Under the pieces are notes generated by a model. The model was not told the DNA's origin. It ran no database searches and saw nothing but the letters and a program-made list of their open reading frames with translations. A DNA stretch of 32,064 bases, from contig JAPUIH010000031.1 of NCBI GenBank assembly GCA_027297205.1, positions 1 through 32,064 of the forward strand. The letters are read 5' to 3'. Shown one piece after another: positions 14,203-22,329 of the stretch. Source of the DNA: SAR324 cluster bacterium. GTDB taxonomy: Bacteria; SAR324; JACQKK01. The translations under genes were made by a program, and so were the position numbers. Numbering within the stretch: position 1 is the stretch's first letter; every line of letters starts with the position of its first letter.

Positions 14203-16290
14203 ATGGCCGTAGGAACCGCAGAAACTACATTGATGAAGGTCGGCCGCCATACCGACTTTATGCTGGCCATTGGTGTGGTCAGTATCATCATGGTGTTGGT
14301 GCTGCCCCTCGCGCCGATCCTGCTGGATTTGCTGCTGACGACCAGCATCGCCGTGGCGGTGTTGATTCTATTCGTTTCGCTGTTTACCAGGACGACGCTG
14401 GACTTTTCGGCTTTTCCGACCATCTTGCTTATTTCCACCTTGTTCCGCCTTTCGCTGAACGTTGCGTCCACCCGGCTCATTCTGGTGAATGGCAACCAAG
14501 GCTTGGCCGCGGCGGGGAACGTCATCAAATCCTTCGGCGATTTTGTGGTCGGCGGTAACTTTGTGGTGGGGATTATCATTTTCCTGATCCTGGTGGTTAT
14601 CAACTTTGTGGTAATCACCAAAGGCGCGGGGCGGATCGCCGAGGTGGCGGCACGCTTTACCCTGGACGCCATGCCGGGCAAGCAGATGGCCATCGACGCC
14701 GATCTCAATGCGGGCATCATCGAAGATACGGAAGCCAAGGAGCGCCGCGTCAGGATTCAGCAAGAGGCGGATTTTTACGGTGCCATGGATGGTGCCAGCA
14801 AGTTCGTACGGGGGGATGCTATCGCGGGTTTGATCATCACCGGCGTCAACATCATCGGCGGACTGGTGATCGGGGTCTTTCAATTCGGCATGGATCTGGA
14901 AACGGCCCTAGACACCTACACGGTCTTGACCGTGGGCGATGGCCTGGTCGCACAGATTCCGGCTCTGATCGTCTCCATGGCCGCTGGTATCGCCGTTACC
15001 AAGGCTTCGGGCGACGAAACCCTGGCCGATGACATCAAAAAGCAGTTGCTGGGCAATCACCGGGCCATGTCCGTGGCGTCGCTGGTGATTTTTGGCTTCG
15101 CCATCATTCCCGGCATGCCCACTTTGCCCATGATGGTGGTGGCGTCGACCGTGGGCTTAATTGCCTATTTGACCTACAGCGGAAAACAGCGGGCAAGCGC
15201 GGAAGAGGTGGAAGCCACGGCTGCCGAAGCGCAGCAGGCCGCCGAGGAGGCCCCGGAAGACATCGAGGCATTGCTGCCCATCGACCGCCTTGGCATTGAG
15301 CTTGGGTTTGGGCTGATTCCTCTGGTTGATGCCGAGCAGGACGGGGAGCTGCTGGAGCGGATCAAGTCCATCCGCCGCCAGTTGGCGACGGAAATGGGCT
15401 TTATCGTTCCGCCCATCCATATCAAGGACAATCTGGATCTGGCCCCGGGCGCCTATTCCATCATCATCAAAGGGGTGGAAGTGGGGCGCTCCGAAGTGAT
15501 GCTGGATCACTTGCTGGCCATGAAGACTGGCGATGTGGACGAGGATATTGCCGGGGTGGACACCATCGAACCCGCATTCGGTTTGCCCGCCCTGTGGATT
15601 CCACCCGAAGATCAGGAGCGCGCGCAGTTCGCCGGCTTTACCGTGGTCGATCTGCCCACGGTGCTGGCCACGCACCTGATTGAAGTTGTAAAGCGTCATG
15701 CGCCGGAGTTCCTGGGCAGGCAGGAAGCACAACGGCTGATCGACAATTTCGGCAAGGATGAGCCCAAGGTGGTGGAGGAGTTGATCCCCAACGTACTCAC
15801 CCTGGGTGTGGTGCAGAAAGTGATGCAGAACCTGCTGCGTGAGCGGGTGTCCATTCGCGATCTGCACACGGTGATGGAAACCCTGGCCGACATGGGGGGA
15901 TTAACCAAGGACCCGGACCTGCTCACCGAGTATGTGCGCCAATATATGGCGCGCACCATCACGCGCCAGTATCAGACGCCTGACGGCACGCTGCCGCTGG
16001 TTTCGCTCTCCCAGGACTGGGAGGACAAGCTGGCCGCCGCCATCCAGACCACGCCCCAGGGCACTTATCTGGGCCTGGATCCCGAAATGGCGCAAAACGT
16101 TATTCAGAACATTGAAGGGCAGATGGAAAACTTCGCCGTATTCAGTTACCAGCCCATTTTGCTCTGTTCGCCGTTGATCCGGCCCCATGTGAAGAAATTG
16201 ACTGAACGGTTTATTCCGAATCTGGTGGTGCTGTCCCACAACGAGGTCTCCCACGACGTGCGAATCGAGTCTTTGGGACTGGTAGGCTAG
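14203..16290 (+). CDS. flhA: Flagellar export protein FlhA
   Basis: The 695-residue FlhA forms the nonameric ring of the flagellar type III export gate and couples proton-motive force to export. The N-terminal half (about residues 20-320) contains eight membrane helices. The family signature (FHIPEP) is seen around residues 150-173 (RFTLDAMPGKQMAIDADLN). The acidic, Ala-rich linker at about 330-355 leads into the large cytoplasmic domain that binds substrate-chaperone complexes. Length is normal for the family. The start is preceded by AGAAGG, 73 bp after flhB. Confidence 0.98.
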   Translation: MAVGTAETTLMKVGRHTDFMLAIGVVSIIMVLVLPLAPILLDLLLTTSIAVAVLILFVSLFTRTTLDFSAFPTILLISTLFRLSLNVASTRLILVNGNQGLAAAGNVIKSFGDFVVGGNFVVGIIIFLILVVINFVVITKGAGRIAEVAARFTLDAMPGKQMAIDADLNAGIIEDTEAKERRVRIQQEADFYGAMDGASKFVRGDAIAGLIITGVNIIGGLVIGVFQFGMDLETALDTYTVLTVGDGLVAQIPALIVSMAAGIAVTKASGDETLADDIKKQLLGNHRAMSVASLVIFGFAIIPGMPTLPMMVVASTVGLIAYLTYSGKQRASAEEVEATAAEAQQAAEEAPEDIEALLPIDRLGIELGFGLIPLVDAEQDGELLERIKSIRRQLATEMGFIVPPIHIKDNLDLAPGAYSIIIKGVEVGRSEVMLDHLLAMKTGDVDEDIAGVDTIEPAFGLPALWIPPEDQERAQFAGFTVVDLPTVLATHLIEVVKRHAPEFLGRQEAQRLIDNFGKDEPKVVEELIPNVLTLGVVQKVMQNLLRERVSIRDLHTVMETLADMGGLTKDPDLLTEYVRQYMARTITRQYQTPDGTLPLVSLSQDWEDKLAAAIQTTPQGTYLGLDPEMAQNVIQNIEGQMENFAVFSYQPILLCSPLIRPHVKKLTERFIPNLVVLSHNEVSHDVRIESLGLVG

Positions 16291-16339
16291 AACGCCGGAT
16301 GTGGGGGAGCGCATCCGCAATTGAGGCAATAGGTCAGTA

Positions 16340-17644
16340 ATGCAAATCAAACGTTACCGCGCAGCGGATATGCACGAGGCGTTGAGCAAGGTCAAAAAAG
16401 ACATGGGCGCGGATGCCGTGATTCTATCCACCCGCCAGGTGCGGGGGGGAGGCGGAACTTTCGGCCTGTTCGGCAAACCCATGCTGGAGGTCACCGCCGC
16501 CCGCGAGACGCCGGGCGACGACGGGGGCAACAGTACCCTGCGCGCCGCTTTGACCGGGGGCGACAGGGCGCTGGCCGTCAATGAGGGGGAGCATCGGCCC
16601 GCGGATGGCGCGGCAAGCGAATTAATGCGCCAGATGCTTTCCAGGAACAAGATGGAGACCGAAAGCTTGCTGGCACCCTTGCAGGATGACATCCACGATC
16701 TGAAAGAGATTATGCAGTCCGTGGGGGATTCCCAGAAAAATGGCCTGCGCGAGGAGACCGCGCTGCAGCAAATCCGTAGCGACCTGGCCAACATGCACCA
16801 GTTGCTGCACTCCCTGACCGCTCAATCCACAACCCTGCGCGGGGCGGAATATCCCGACAACCTGGTGGTGCTCTACCAGCAGTTGATCTTTAACGGGATG
16901 GAGGAAAAATTCGCGCGGCGGCTGGTGGAAGAATCCCTGAAAAGCATCCCGGGCAAGGAGATGGAAGATTTCTCCTACGTAAAGATCTTCCTGGCCCGCA
17001 TGCTGATGAAGATCATCAACACCACAAACGGCATCCAGGCCGATGGAGATCAGCAGAAAGTGGTGGCGCTGGTCGGTCCCACAGGCGTGGGCAAGACCAC
17101 CACGGTGGCCAAGCTGGCCTCCGAGCAACTGCTCAAGCATCGCAGGAAGGTGGCGCTGATCACCATCGACACCTTCCGTATCGCCGCGGTGGAGCAGCTC
17201 AAGGTGTATGCGAAAATCATGGGCGTTCCCGTCTCGGTGGTGCAGAGCAAGGGGGAACTGCGCCAGGCCATTGACAGAAATGCCGGCGCGGATGTCATAT
17301 TCGTGGATACAGGCGGGCGTTCCCAGCGCGACGACTTGCAAATGTCGGAAATCTACAAGCTCTTTGGAGATGCGGAAAACATCGACATCCTGCTGACCCT
17401 GAGCGCCACCACCAAGGATGCGGACCTGACCGAGATAACCCGGCGCTTCAATGAAATCCCTCTTTCCGGAGTGGTGTTTACAAAGCTGGACGAGAGCACG
17501 GCCTTTGGTTCTATGTTCAACCATGCCATCCGCTTCAAAATGCCAATTGCCTATTTGACCACGGGTCAGAAGGTGCCCGAGGACATGGAGTTGGCCACGC
17601 GGGAGCGCTTGGTCGACCTGATGTTGAATATCACCGATGCCTGA
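16340..17644 (+). CDS. flhF: Flagellar SRP-type GTPase FlhF
   Basis: The 434-residue FlhF is an SRP/FtsY-family GTPase that places the flagellum at the pole. The N-terminal B domain starts MQIKRYRAADMHEAL and is followed by a variable, partly helical region. The NG domain begins near residue 190. The P-loop is GPTGVGKTTTVAKLA (about residues 245-259), and the DTGGRSQRD motif follows at about 322. A KLDE guanine-specificity element is present (VVFTKLDEST). It lies between flhA and flhG, and its GTPase would be stimulated by FlhG. The presence of both suggests polar or otherwise number-controlled flagellation. Confidence 0.97.
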   Translation: MQIKRYRAADMHEALSKVKKDMGADAVILSTRQVRGGGGTFGLFGKPMLEVTAARETPGDDGGNSTLRAALTGGDRALAVNEGEHRPADGAASELMRQMLSRNKMETESLLAPLQDDIHDLKEIMQSVGDSQKNGLREETALQQIRSDLANMHQLLHSLTAQSTTLRGAEYPDNLVVLYQQLIFNGMEEKFARRLVEESLKSIPGKEMEDFSYVKIFLARMLMKIINTTNGIQADGDQQKVVALVGPTGVGKTTTVAKLASEQLLKHRRKVALITIDTFRIAAVEQLKVYAKIMGVPVSVVQSKGELRQAIDRNAGADVIFVDTGGRSQRDDLQMSEIYKLFGDAENIDILLTLSATTKDADLTEITRRFNEIPLSGVVFTKLDESTAFGSMFNHAIRFKMPIAYLTTGQKVPEDMELATRERLVDLMLNITDA

Positions 17645-17723
17645 GCGCCGGGCCGGATGATCGCCGCGGGAGCTGTCCCGCGGCAACCACCTCTTACGAA
17701 ATTACGCGTCGAGCAGCCCATCC

Positions 17724-18638
17724 ATGGATCAAGCAACCACCCTCCGCAAAATCGTCAATCTCAACAAATTCGAAGAAGGCCCGCAGCCCAAGTTGAGCGG
17801 CCGCATGCGCGTGATCGCCATTACCAGCGGCAAAGGCGGAGTCGGCAAAACGAATATTGTGCTCAATCTGTGCATGGCCCTGAGCAGTCGTAATCGCCGC
17901 GTATTGTTGCTCGATGCGGACATGGGGCTGGCCAATGTGGATGTGTTGCTGGGGCTCACTCCCAAATATACCCTTGAACACGTGATGAATCGGCAGAAGG
18001 ATGTGCGGGACATCATGCTCACCGGTCCCGCCGGATTCCGCATCCTTCCCTCGGGTTCGGGCATCAGCGAGCTCTCTGAAATGACCTATGAGCAGCAAAT
18101 GCACCTGTTTCAGGAGCTGAGCAAGATCGACGACGATCTGGATTATCTGTTTATCGATACGGGCGCGGGCATATCCTCCAACGTGCTGCGTTTTAATGCC
18201 TCGGCCAACGAGATTCTGATTATCGCCAATCCGGAGCCCACCTCCATTACGGATGCCTATGCGCTGATGAAGCTGCTGGCCATTAAGTACCACATCCGAG
18301 ATTTTGGCCTTATTGCCAATTCCGTCACTTCCCGGGCCGACGGGCAGGGGGTCTACGACACTCTGGAGCGGGTGTGCAGCCAATTTCTCAAAGTGAACCT
18401 GAACTTTCTGGGCTGGATTCCCTTCGACGCCAATTTCCGCAGGACCGTGCGCCAGCAAAAGCCGCTGCTGGAGTTGTATCCGGATTCCCCCGCGGCAAAG
18501 AGTATTTCCCGCATCGCCGATCTGCTGGACAGCCACTCCGTCACGCAATTGCCTCCTCAAGCCGCCGCCGGCGCTGAAATCGGGCCGGAAAAAGCCTCCA
18601 GTTTTTGGGACCGTTTATTGCATTGGAAGAAGATGTAA
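17724..18638 (+). CDS. flhG: MinD-like ATPase FlhG/FleN (flagellar number control)
   Basis: This 304-residue MinD/ParA-type ATPase limits flagellar number and activates FlhF. The N-terminal DQATTLR matches the DQAxxLR activator motif for FlhF. The deviant Walker A motif GKGGVGKT is at residues 36-43, followed by LLLDADMGLANVDVLLG and the LFIDTGAGIS Walker B region. ATG 17724 is supported by the position of the DQAxxLR motif directly after it. It is 79 bp after flhF and precedes fliA, which is the standard order. Confidence 0.96.
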   Translation: MDQATTLRKIVNLNKFEEGPQPKLSGRMRVIAITSGKGGVGKTNIVLNLCMALSSRNRRVLLLDADMGLANVDVLLGLTPKYTLEHVMNRQKDVRDIMLTGPAGFRILPSGSGISELSEMTYEQQMHLFQELSKIDDDLDYLFIDTGAGISSNVLRFNASANEILIIANPEPTSITDAYALMKLLAIKYHIRDFGLIANSVTSRADGQGVYDTLERVCSQFLKVNLNFLGWIPFDANFRRTVRQQKPLLELYPDSPAAKSISRIADLLDSHSVTQLPPQAAAGAEIGPEKASSFWDRLLHWKKM

Positions 18639-18720
18639 CGACTGCCCGGAGGTGCGTCTTCGCGCCTGTGGGTTGCCGCCGATGCAGTGGAACGCAGTCT
18701 CTGGAAAACTGGAGCAGTGC

Positions 18721-19503
18721 ATGAACAACCCCTATGCCCAGTACGCATACCAGGGGAAGTCCAGGGAGGAGATGGTGCTGGAATACGCGCCGCTGGTGAA
18801 GCAGATCGCCAACCGGCTGGCAGCCCGCCTTCCCGACAATCTGGACAGGCAGGATCTCATCCAGGCGGGCATGATCGGCTTGCTGGATGCGATCGAAAAG
18901 TACGACCCCCAGAAAGAGACCCGCTTCCGCACATACGCGGAGTTCCGCGTCCGGGGGGCCATGCTGGATGACCTGCGCGCCTCCGACTGGATTCCCCGCT
19001 CGGTGCGGGAAAACGCCGACCGCGTAGGCCGGGCCATTCGCTCCCTGCAATCGGAACTGGGCCGCCAGCCGGAAGAAGCCGAAATCGCCGACAGCCTGAA
19101 AATCTCCCTGGCGGAGTACCACACCCTGCTGCTCAAGGCCAAAGCCGTGCCCCTGCTCTCCCTGGAAAATCTGGGAAGTTTTGAAGGCGATGAGCAGCAC
19201 GGTTCGATTTTCGACCTGCTGGAAGATCCCGACTGTACCGATCCCCTGGATACTCTGGCCCTGCAACACTTGCAGGAGCGGCTCAGCGATGCCATCCGCG
19301 AGCTGCCGGAAAAGGAGCAGTTGCTGCTCACTATGTACTATGATGAAGAGTTGAATCTGAAGGAAATTGGCGCGGTGATGGGTGTCACCGAGTCCCGGGC
19401 CTCGCAAATCCGCACCCAGTCCATCATGCGCCTGCGCAATGCGCTCAAAAGCACCGCCCCCACCGATCTCATCGACCGAATGCTCGACCGCCGGGCCACC
19501 TAG
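18721..19503 (+). CDS. fliA: Flagellar sigma factor FliA (sigma-28)
   Basis: The 260-residue sigma-28 directs transcription of late flagellar genes. Region 2 is clear (LVKQIANRLAARLPDNLDRQ, then FRTYAEFRVRGAMLDDLR), region 3 follows, and region 4 ends with the helix-turn-helix LKEIGAVMGVTESRASQI. The frame is open from 18652, but ATG 18721 starts MNNPYAQYAYQG, similar to other FliA proteins, and GGAG lies just upstream. It is the last gene of the flagellar run and is followed by a strong terminator about 185 bp downstream. No chemotaxis genes follow, unlike many Pseudomonas-type clusters. Confidence 0.97.
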   Translation: MNNPYAQYAYQGKSREEMVLEYAPLVKQIANRLAARLPDNLDRQDLIQAGMIGLLDAIEKYDPQKETRFRTYAEFRVRGAMLDDLRASDWIPRSVRENADRVGRAIRSLQSELGRQPEEAEIADSLKISLAEYHTLLLKAKAVPLLSLENLGSFEGDEQHGSIFDLLEDPDCTDPLDTLALQHLQERLSDAIRELPEKEQLLLTMYYDEELNLKEIGAVMGVTESRASQIRTQSIMRLRNALKSTAPTDLIDRMLDRRAT

Positions 19504-19687
19504 CCACACCGCCGCTTCCTCCCGCCAAGTTTCTGCCTGCTTTTCCTGCAAGCCACTGCCGGCCCTGTGCTTTCTTGCGTGCGCCGTGCGGAAGCCCCTG
19601 CGATTCCCATAGGTTCTTGCGTTCCGGTGCGGCCTTCGGGCTAGGCACTGCCTGAGAGACTGCGCGCCGGCCCGGCCCCCTGCGAGA

Positions 19688-19736
19688 CGCCCGCCCACTC
19701 GCGAGTGGGTGGGCGCCTCAGGGAGGCGGCTTTTTT
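19688..19736 (+). terminator. Double-hairpin intrinsic terminator after fliA
   Basis: A long stem (19688-19700 with 19703-19715, one G-T mismatch) is centred on TCGCGA. It is followed directly by a second small stem, GCCTC (19715-19719) with GAGGC (19723-19727), and a run of six T at 19731-19736. This is a good rho-independent terminator for the flagellar transcript. Confidence 0.8.
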
Positions 19737-19753
19737 ATATAACTGAAATTTTA

Positions 19754-19857
19754 GGACTCCGCGTTGCTGAGGAGCGGGCCTGTCCTGAGCGAAGTCGAAG
19801 GGCGAAGCTCACGTCTCGCCTGTCCTGAGCGAAGTCGAAGGGAAGTACGCGGAGTCC
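19754..19857. repeat. REP-like composite repeat: two 25-bp direct repeats inside an inverted repeat
   Basis: An identical 25-bp sequence occurs at 19778-19802 and 19818-19842 with a 40-bp period; its core is TGTCCTGAGCGAAGTCGAAG. Similar sequences are scattered in intergenic DNA of many proteobacteria. The pair is enclosed by an 11-bp inverted repeat, GGACTCCGCGT (19754-19764) and ACGCGGAGTCC (19847-19857). Imperfect AT-rich arms continue outward to about 19745 and 19873. It has the look of a small non-autonomous repeat or REP doublet. Confidence 0.65.
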
Positions 19858-19902
19858 GTAGCACCAACTAAATTCGCGCATTCCACAACTCTCAGACAAA
19901 AC

Positions 19903-20556
19903 CTAGGCGATGATGTCCAGCAGGCCATCCATGCGGTCAATGATGAAATCGGGCTGTTCGGCAATCATTTCCTTCCGGCTTGCCACGCCATAGGTTACGG
20001 CGACGGTCATCACGCCTGCCGCCTTGCCCGCACGCACGTCGTTGATGCCGTCCCCAATCATTACCACTTGCTCTGGCCGCAAACCATGCTTGCATATGAA
20101 ATGGGTGAGGGGCAGGGGGTCGGGCTTCATGCGTGCCAGGGAGTCTCCACCCAGCACGGTGCCAAAGCGCTCCCGCACGCATAGCCCGGTCAGCAGGGTT
20201 TCCGTCTGCCGGATCGGCTTGTTGGTCACCACACCCAGGGCGCGATTGCGAAAGTGATCCAGCACGAATTCCACGCCATCGTGGAGCCTGCTTTGGTCAA
20301 GCATGTGTTGCTCATAAAAGGCGCCATAGTGGCCATGGGCCTCTTCGAACAGGTGCTCCGCCACCGGCACCGTCTGCCGCACCAGGTAGGCGGTGCCGTT
20401 CCCCACCTGCCCGGTAATCTGATCGGCCGGCAGGGGATCCATGCCATATTGGCCGCGGGTCAGGTTGATGGCGGTGGCAATGTCCGGCAAGGTATCCACG
20501 AGCGTGCCGTCGAGATCGAATATCAAACCCTCCTTAGGTTGCGGAATGCTGCTCAT
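19903..20556 (-). CDS. gph: Phosphoglycolate phosphatase-like HAD hydrolase
   Basis: The 217-residue HAD-superfamily phosphatase has motif I FDLDGTLVDT (nucleophile D14, acid D16), motif II VVTNKP, a lysine at MKPDP, and motif IV VMIGDGINDVRAG. The cap is alpha-helical (subclass I), as in Gph and MupP. Gph removes phosphate from 2-phosphoglycolate formed in DNA repair or photorespiration. Related enzymes with the same fold act on sugar phosphates, so the substrate is probable, not certain. Its ATG overlaps the stop of murJ by 4 bp (ATGA), so the two are translationally coupled, and it is the last gene of this leftward unit. Confidence 0.85.
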   Translation of the reverse strand: MSSIPQPKEGLIFDLDGTLVDTLPDIATAINLTRGQYGMDPLPADQITGQVGNGTAYLVRQTVPVAEHLFEEAHGHYGAFYEQHMLDQSRLHDGVEFVLDHFRNRALGVVTNKPIRQTETLLTGLCVRERFGTVLGGDSLARMKPDPLPLTHFICKHGLRPEQVVMIGDGINDVRAGKAAGVMTVAVTYGVASRKEMIAEQPDFIIDRMDGLLDIIA

Positions 20557-22199
20557 GGTTGTGATGAGTCCTGTGATTGATTGGAGGCCCGGCTCAACAC
20601 ACGCTTTGCCAGCGCCACCCAGTTACGCGCCTGGGCGTCCCCCAGCATCAGGGTGGCGGCCAGGTAGAGCGCCGCGGCACCCGTCAGGGTCAACCCGAAC
20701 ACGATCCAGTTGTTGAGGGAGAACGGGCCGTGCCGCCATTCTCCGAATCCGATCGCCCACCAGGCCAGCAGGCCACAGGCCAGCGCCGAGACCCCTTGCA
20801 CCACCAGGGGCCGCCAGGGAAACCAGTTGCTGAGATGGCTGGCCTTGCGCCTGAGCAGAAAGCCCAGCAGGGCGCATTGGAACCAAGTGCCGCCGCTCAA
20901 TCCCAGGGCCAGCCCCTGCACTTCCCAGCGCTGACTGAGCCACCATCCCAGGGCGCCGGTGACCAGCAGCGTCGCCGCGGACACGGCCACCGGTGTGCGG
21001 GCGTCACCCATGGCGTAAAAGACAGGCACCATCACCCGTACCCCCGCCAGGGCCGGCAGGCCCAGGGCCAGCAGGCGCACGGCGTCCGCGGTGGAGACCA
21101 CGTCGCCATACTGGAAGGCGCCGTGCAAGTAGAGCATGGCCACGATTCCAGGCGCCGCCGCAATCAAACCCGCCATGGCGGGCAGAATGGTATAAAGCAC
21201 CGCGGCGAAGGTGAGTCGGATCGTCTGCCCAAGGCGTTCCCAGTCCTGATGGGCCTGGTGGCGGCTCAGCTGCGGCAGTCCGGCGGTGGTAAAGGCAAGG
21301 GCGAACAGGCCCATCACCAGTTCGGAAAGGCGGGTGGCGTTGTGATATTGAAAAATCTGTCCCGCGGGCAGGAAACTGGCGATCACACCAAGAATGATGA
21401 TGTTCAACTCGTACACCGCCACCCCGAACAGGGATGGCAACAGCAGGCGGAACAATTGACGTACGTGCGGGTCGCTCCAGCCGGCTTTCGGCAGGAGTGG
21501 TATGCGGTGGCTGCCCAGGGAAGGCAATTGCAGCAACACCTGCGCCACGCCCCCCACGAGCACGCCACCCGCGATGGCCAGCACGGGCTGTGCCAGGAAT
21601 CCGGAGAAGCCGATGACTGCGGCGATGATGCCCACATTGAGAAATATCGGCGCGGCCGCCGGGGCCGCGAAACTGCCCTGGGCATTGAGGATGCCCATGG
21701 CCCATGCCACCAGGGAGACCAGAATCAGATAGGGAAAGGTCAGGCGCAGCAAATCGGCGGTCAGGGCAAATTTTTCCGGATCATTCAGGAAGCCTGGCGA
21801 GAACAGCGCGGTGAGCGGGCCGGCCAATAATATGCCCGCCAGGGTGAGCACCAGGGTCGTGACCAGTACCAGGCCCAGCACGCGCCGTGCAAACTCAATG
21901 GCCGCCTCCGGCCCCTGCTGTTCGCGTACTTGCACGAATATGGGGACGAAGGCGATGGTCATGGAGCCTTCCGCCGTAAGGCGCCTCAGGGCGTTGGGAA
22001 TGCGGAAGGCCTGCACCCAGGCATCGGTGGCGCCGCTGGCGCCAAACCGATGGGCAATTGTAAGGTCCCTGGCCATGCCGAGCACCCTGGAAATCAGGGT
22101 AAACGCGGTGACGATGCCCGCGTGACGGTAAATTATCGCGGCTTCCTCGCTGTGCGCCGCCGGAGAAGATGATGGGCCGGGCGAGACTGGATCACTCAT
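20553..22199 (-). CDS. murJ: Lipid II flippase MurJ (MviN)
   Basis: This 548-residue polytopic membrane protein belongs to the MOP-superfamily flippases that move lipid II to the periplasm for peptidoglycan synthesis. It starts with a hydrophilic tail (about 25 residues), then AFTLISRVLGMARDLTIAHRFGASGATDAWVQAFRIPN, split in the family as helix 1 plus the conserved R/D-rich loop. About 14 helices follow. The segment RRLTAEGSMTIAFVPIFV is typical for MurJ. It is coupled to gph by a 4-bp overlap. Its usual neighbours rpsT and ribF are not here. Confidence 0.96.
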   Translation of the reverse strand: MSDPVSPGPSSSPAAHSEEAAIIYRHAGIVTAFTLISRVLGMARDLTIAHRFGASGATDAWVQAFRIPNALRRLTAEGSMTIAFVPIFVQVREQQGPEAAIEFARRVLGLVLVTTLVLTLAGILLAGPLTALFSPGFLNDPEKFALTADLLRLTFPYLILVSLVAWAMGILNAQGSFAAPAAAPIFLNVGIIAAVIGFSGFLAQPVLAIAGGVLVGGVAQVLLQLPSLGSHRIPLLPKAGWSDPHVRQLFRLLLPSLFGVAVYELNIIILGVIASFLPAGQIFQYHNATRLSELVMGLFALAFTTAGLPQLSRHQAHQDWERLGQTIRLTFAAVLYTILPAMAGLIAAAPGIVAMLYLHGAFQYGDVVSTADAVRLLALGLPALAGVRVMVPVFYAMGDARTPVAVSAATLLVTGALGWWLSQRWEVQGLALGLSGGTWFQCALLGFLLRRKASHLSNWFPWRPLVVQGVSALACGLLAWWAIGFGEWRHGPFSLNNWIVFGLTLTGAAALYLAATLMLGDAQARNWVALAKRVLSRASNQSQDSSQP

Positions 22200-22329
22200 G
22201 GAGTATGGATGCTGTGTGATGGGACTCGGGAATGCCGTGCATGCCGTGAATGTAAATTTGACGGGATAATTCCGAGCCCCTTCCCGGTCCGGTTATTGCG
22301 CCGGTTGCGGCGGGGCCGCGCCTTTTCCA

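Larger units (their letters stand above)
19504..19902. other. 399-bp intergenic region between convergent fliA and gph
   Basis: It holds no gene. From left to right it contains about 180 bp of plain GC-rich sequence, a double hairpin with a T-run (19688-19736), and a composite inverted/direct repeat (19745-19873). Each is described separately. Confidence 0.7.

Noticed and set aside
20577-21830. 417-codon plus-strand ORF opposite murJ
   Set aside because: Gln/Gly/Arg-rich shadow of a well-supported MurJ gene.
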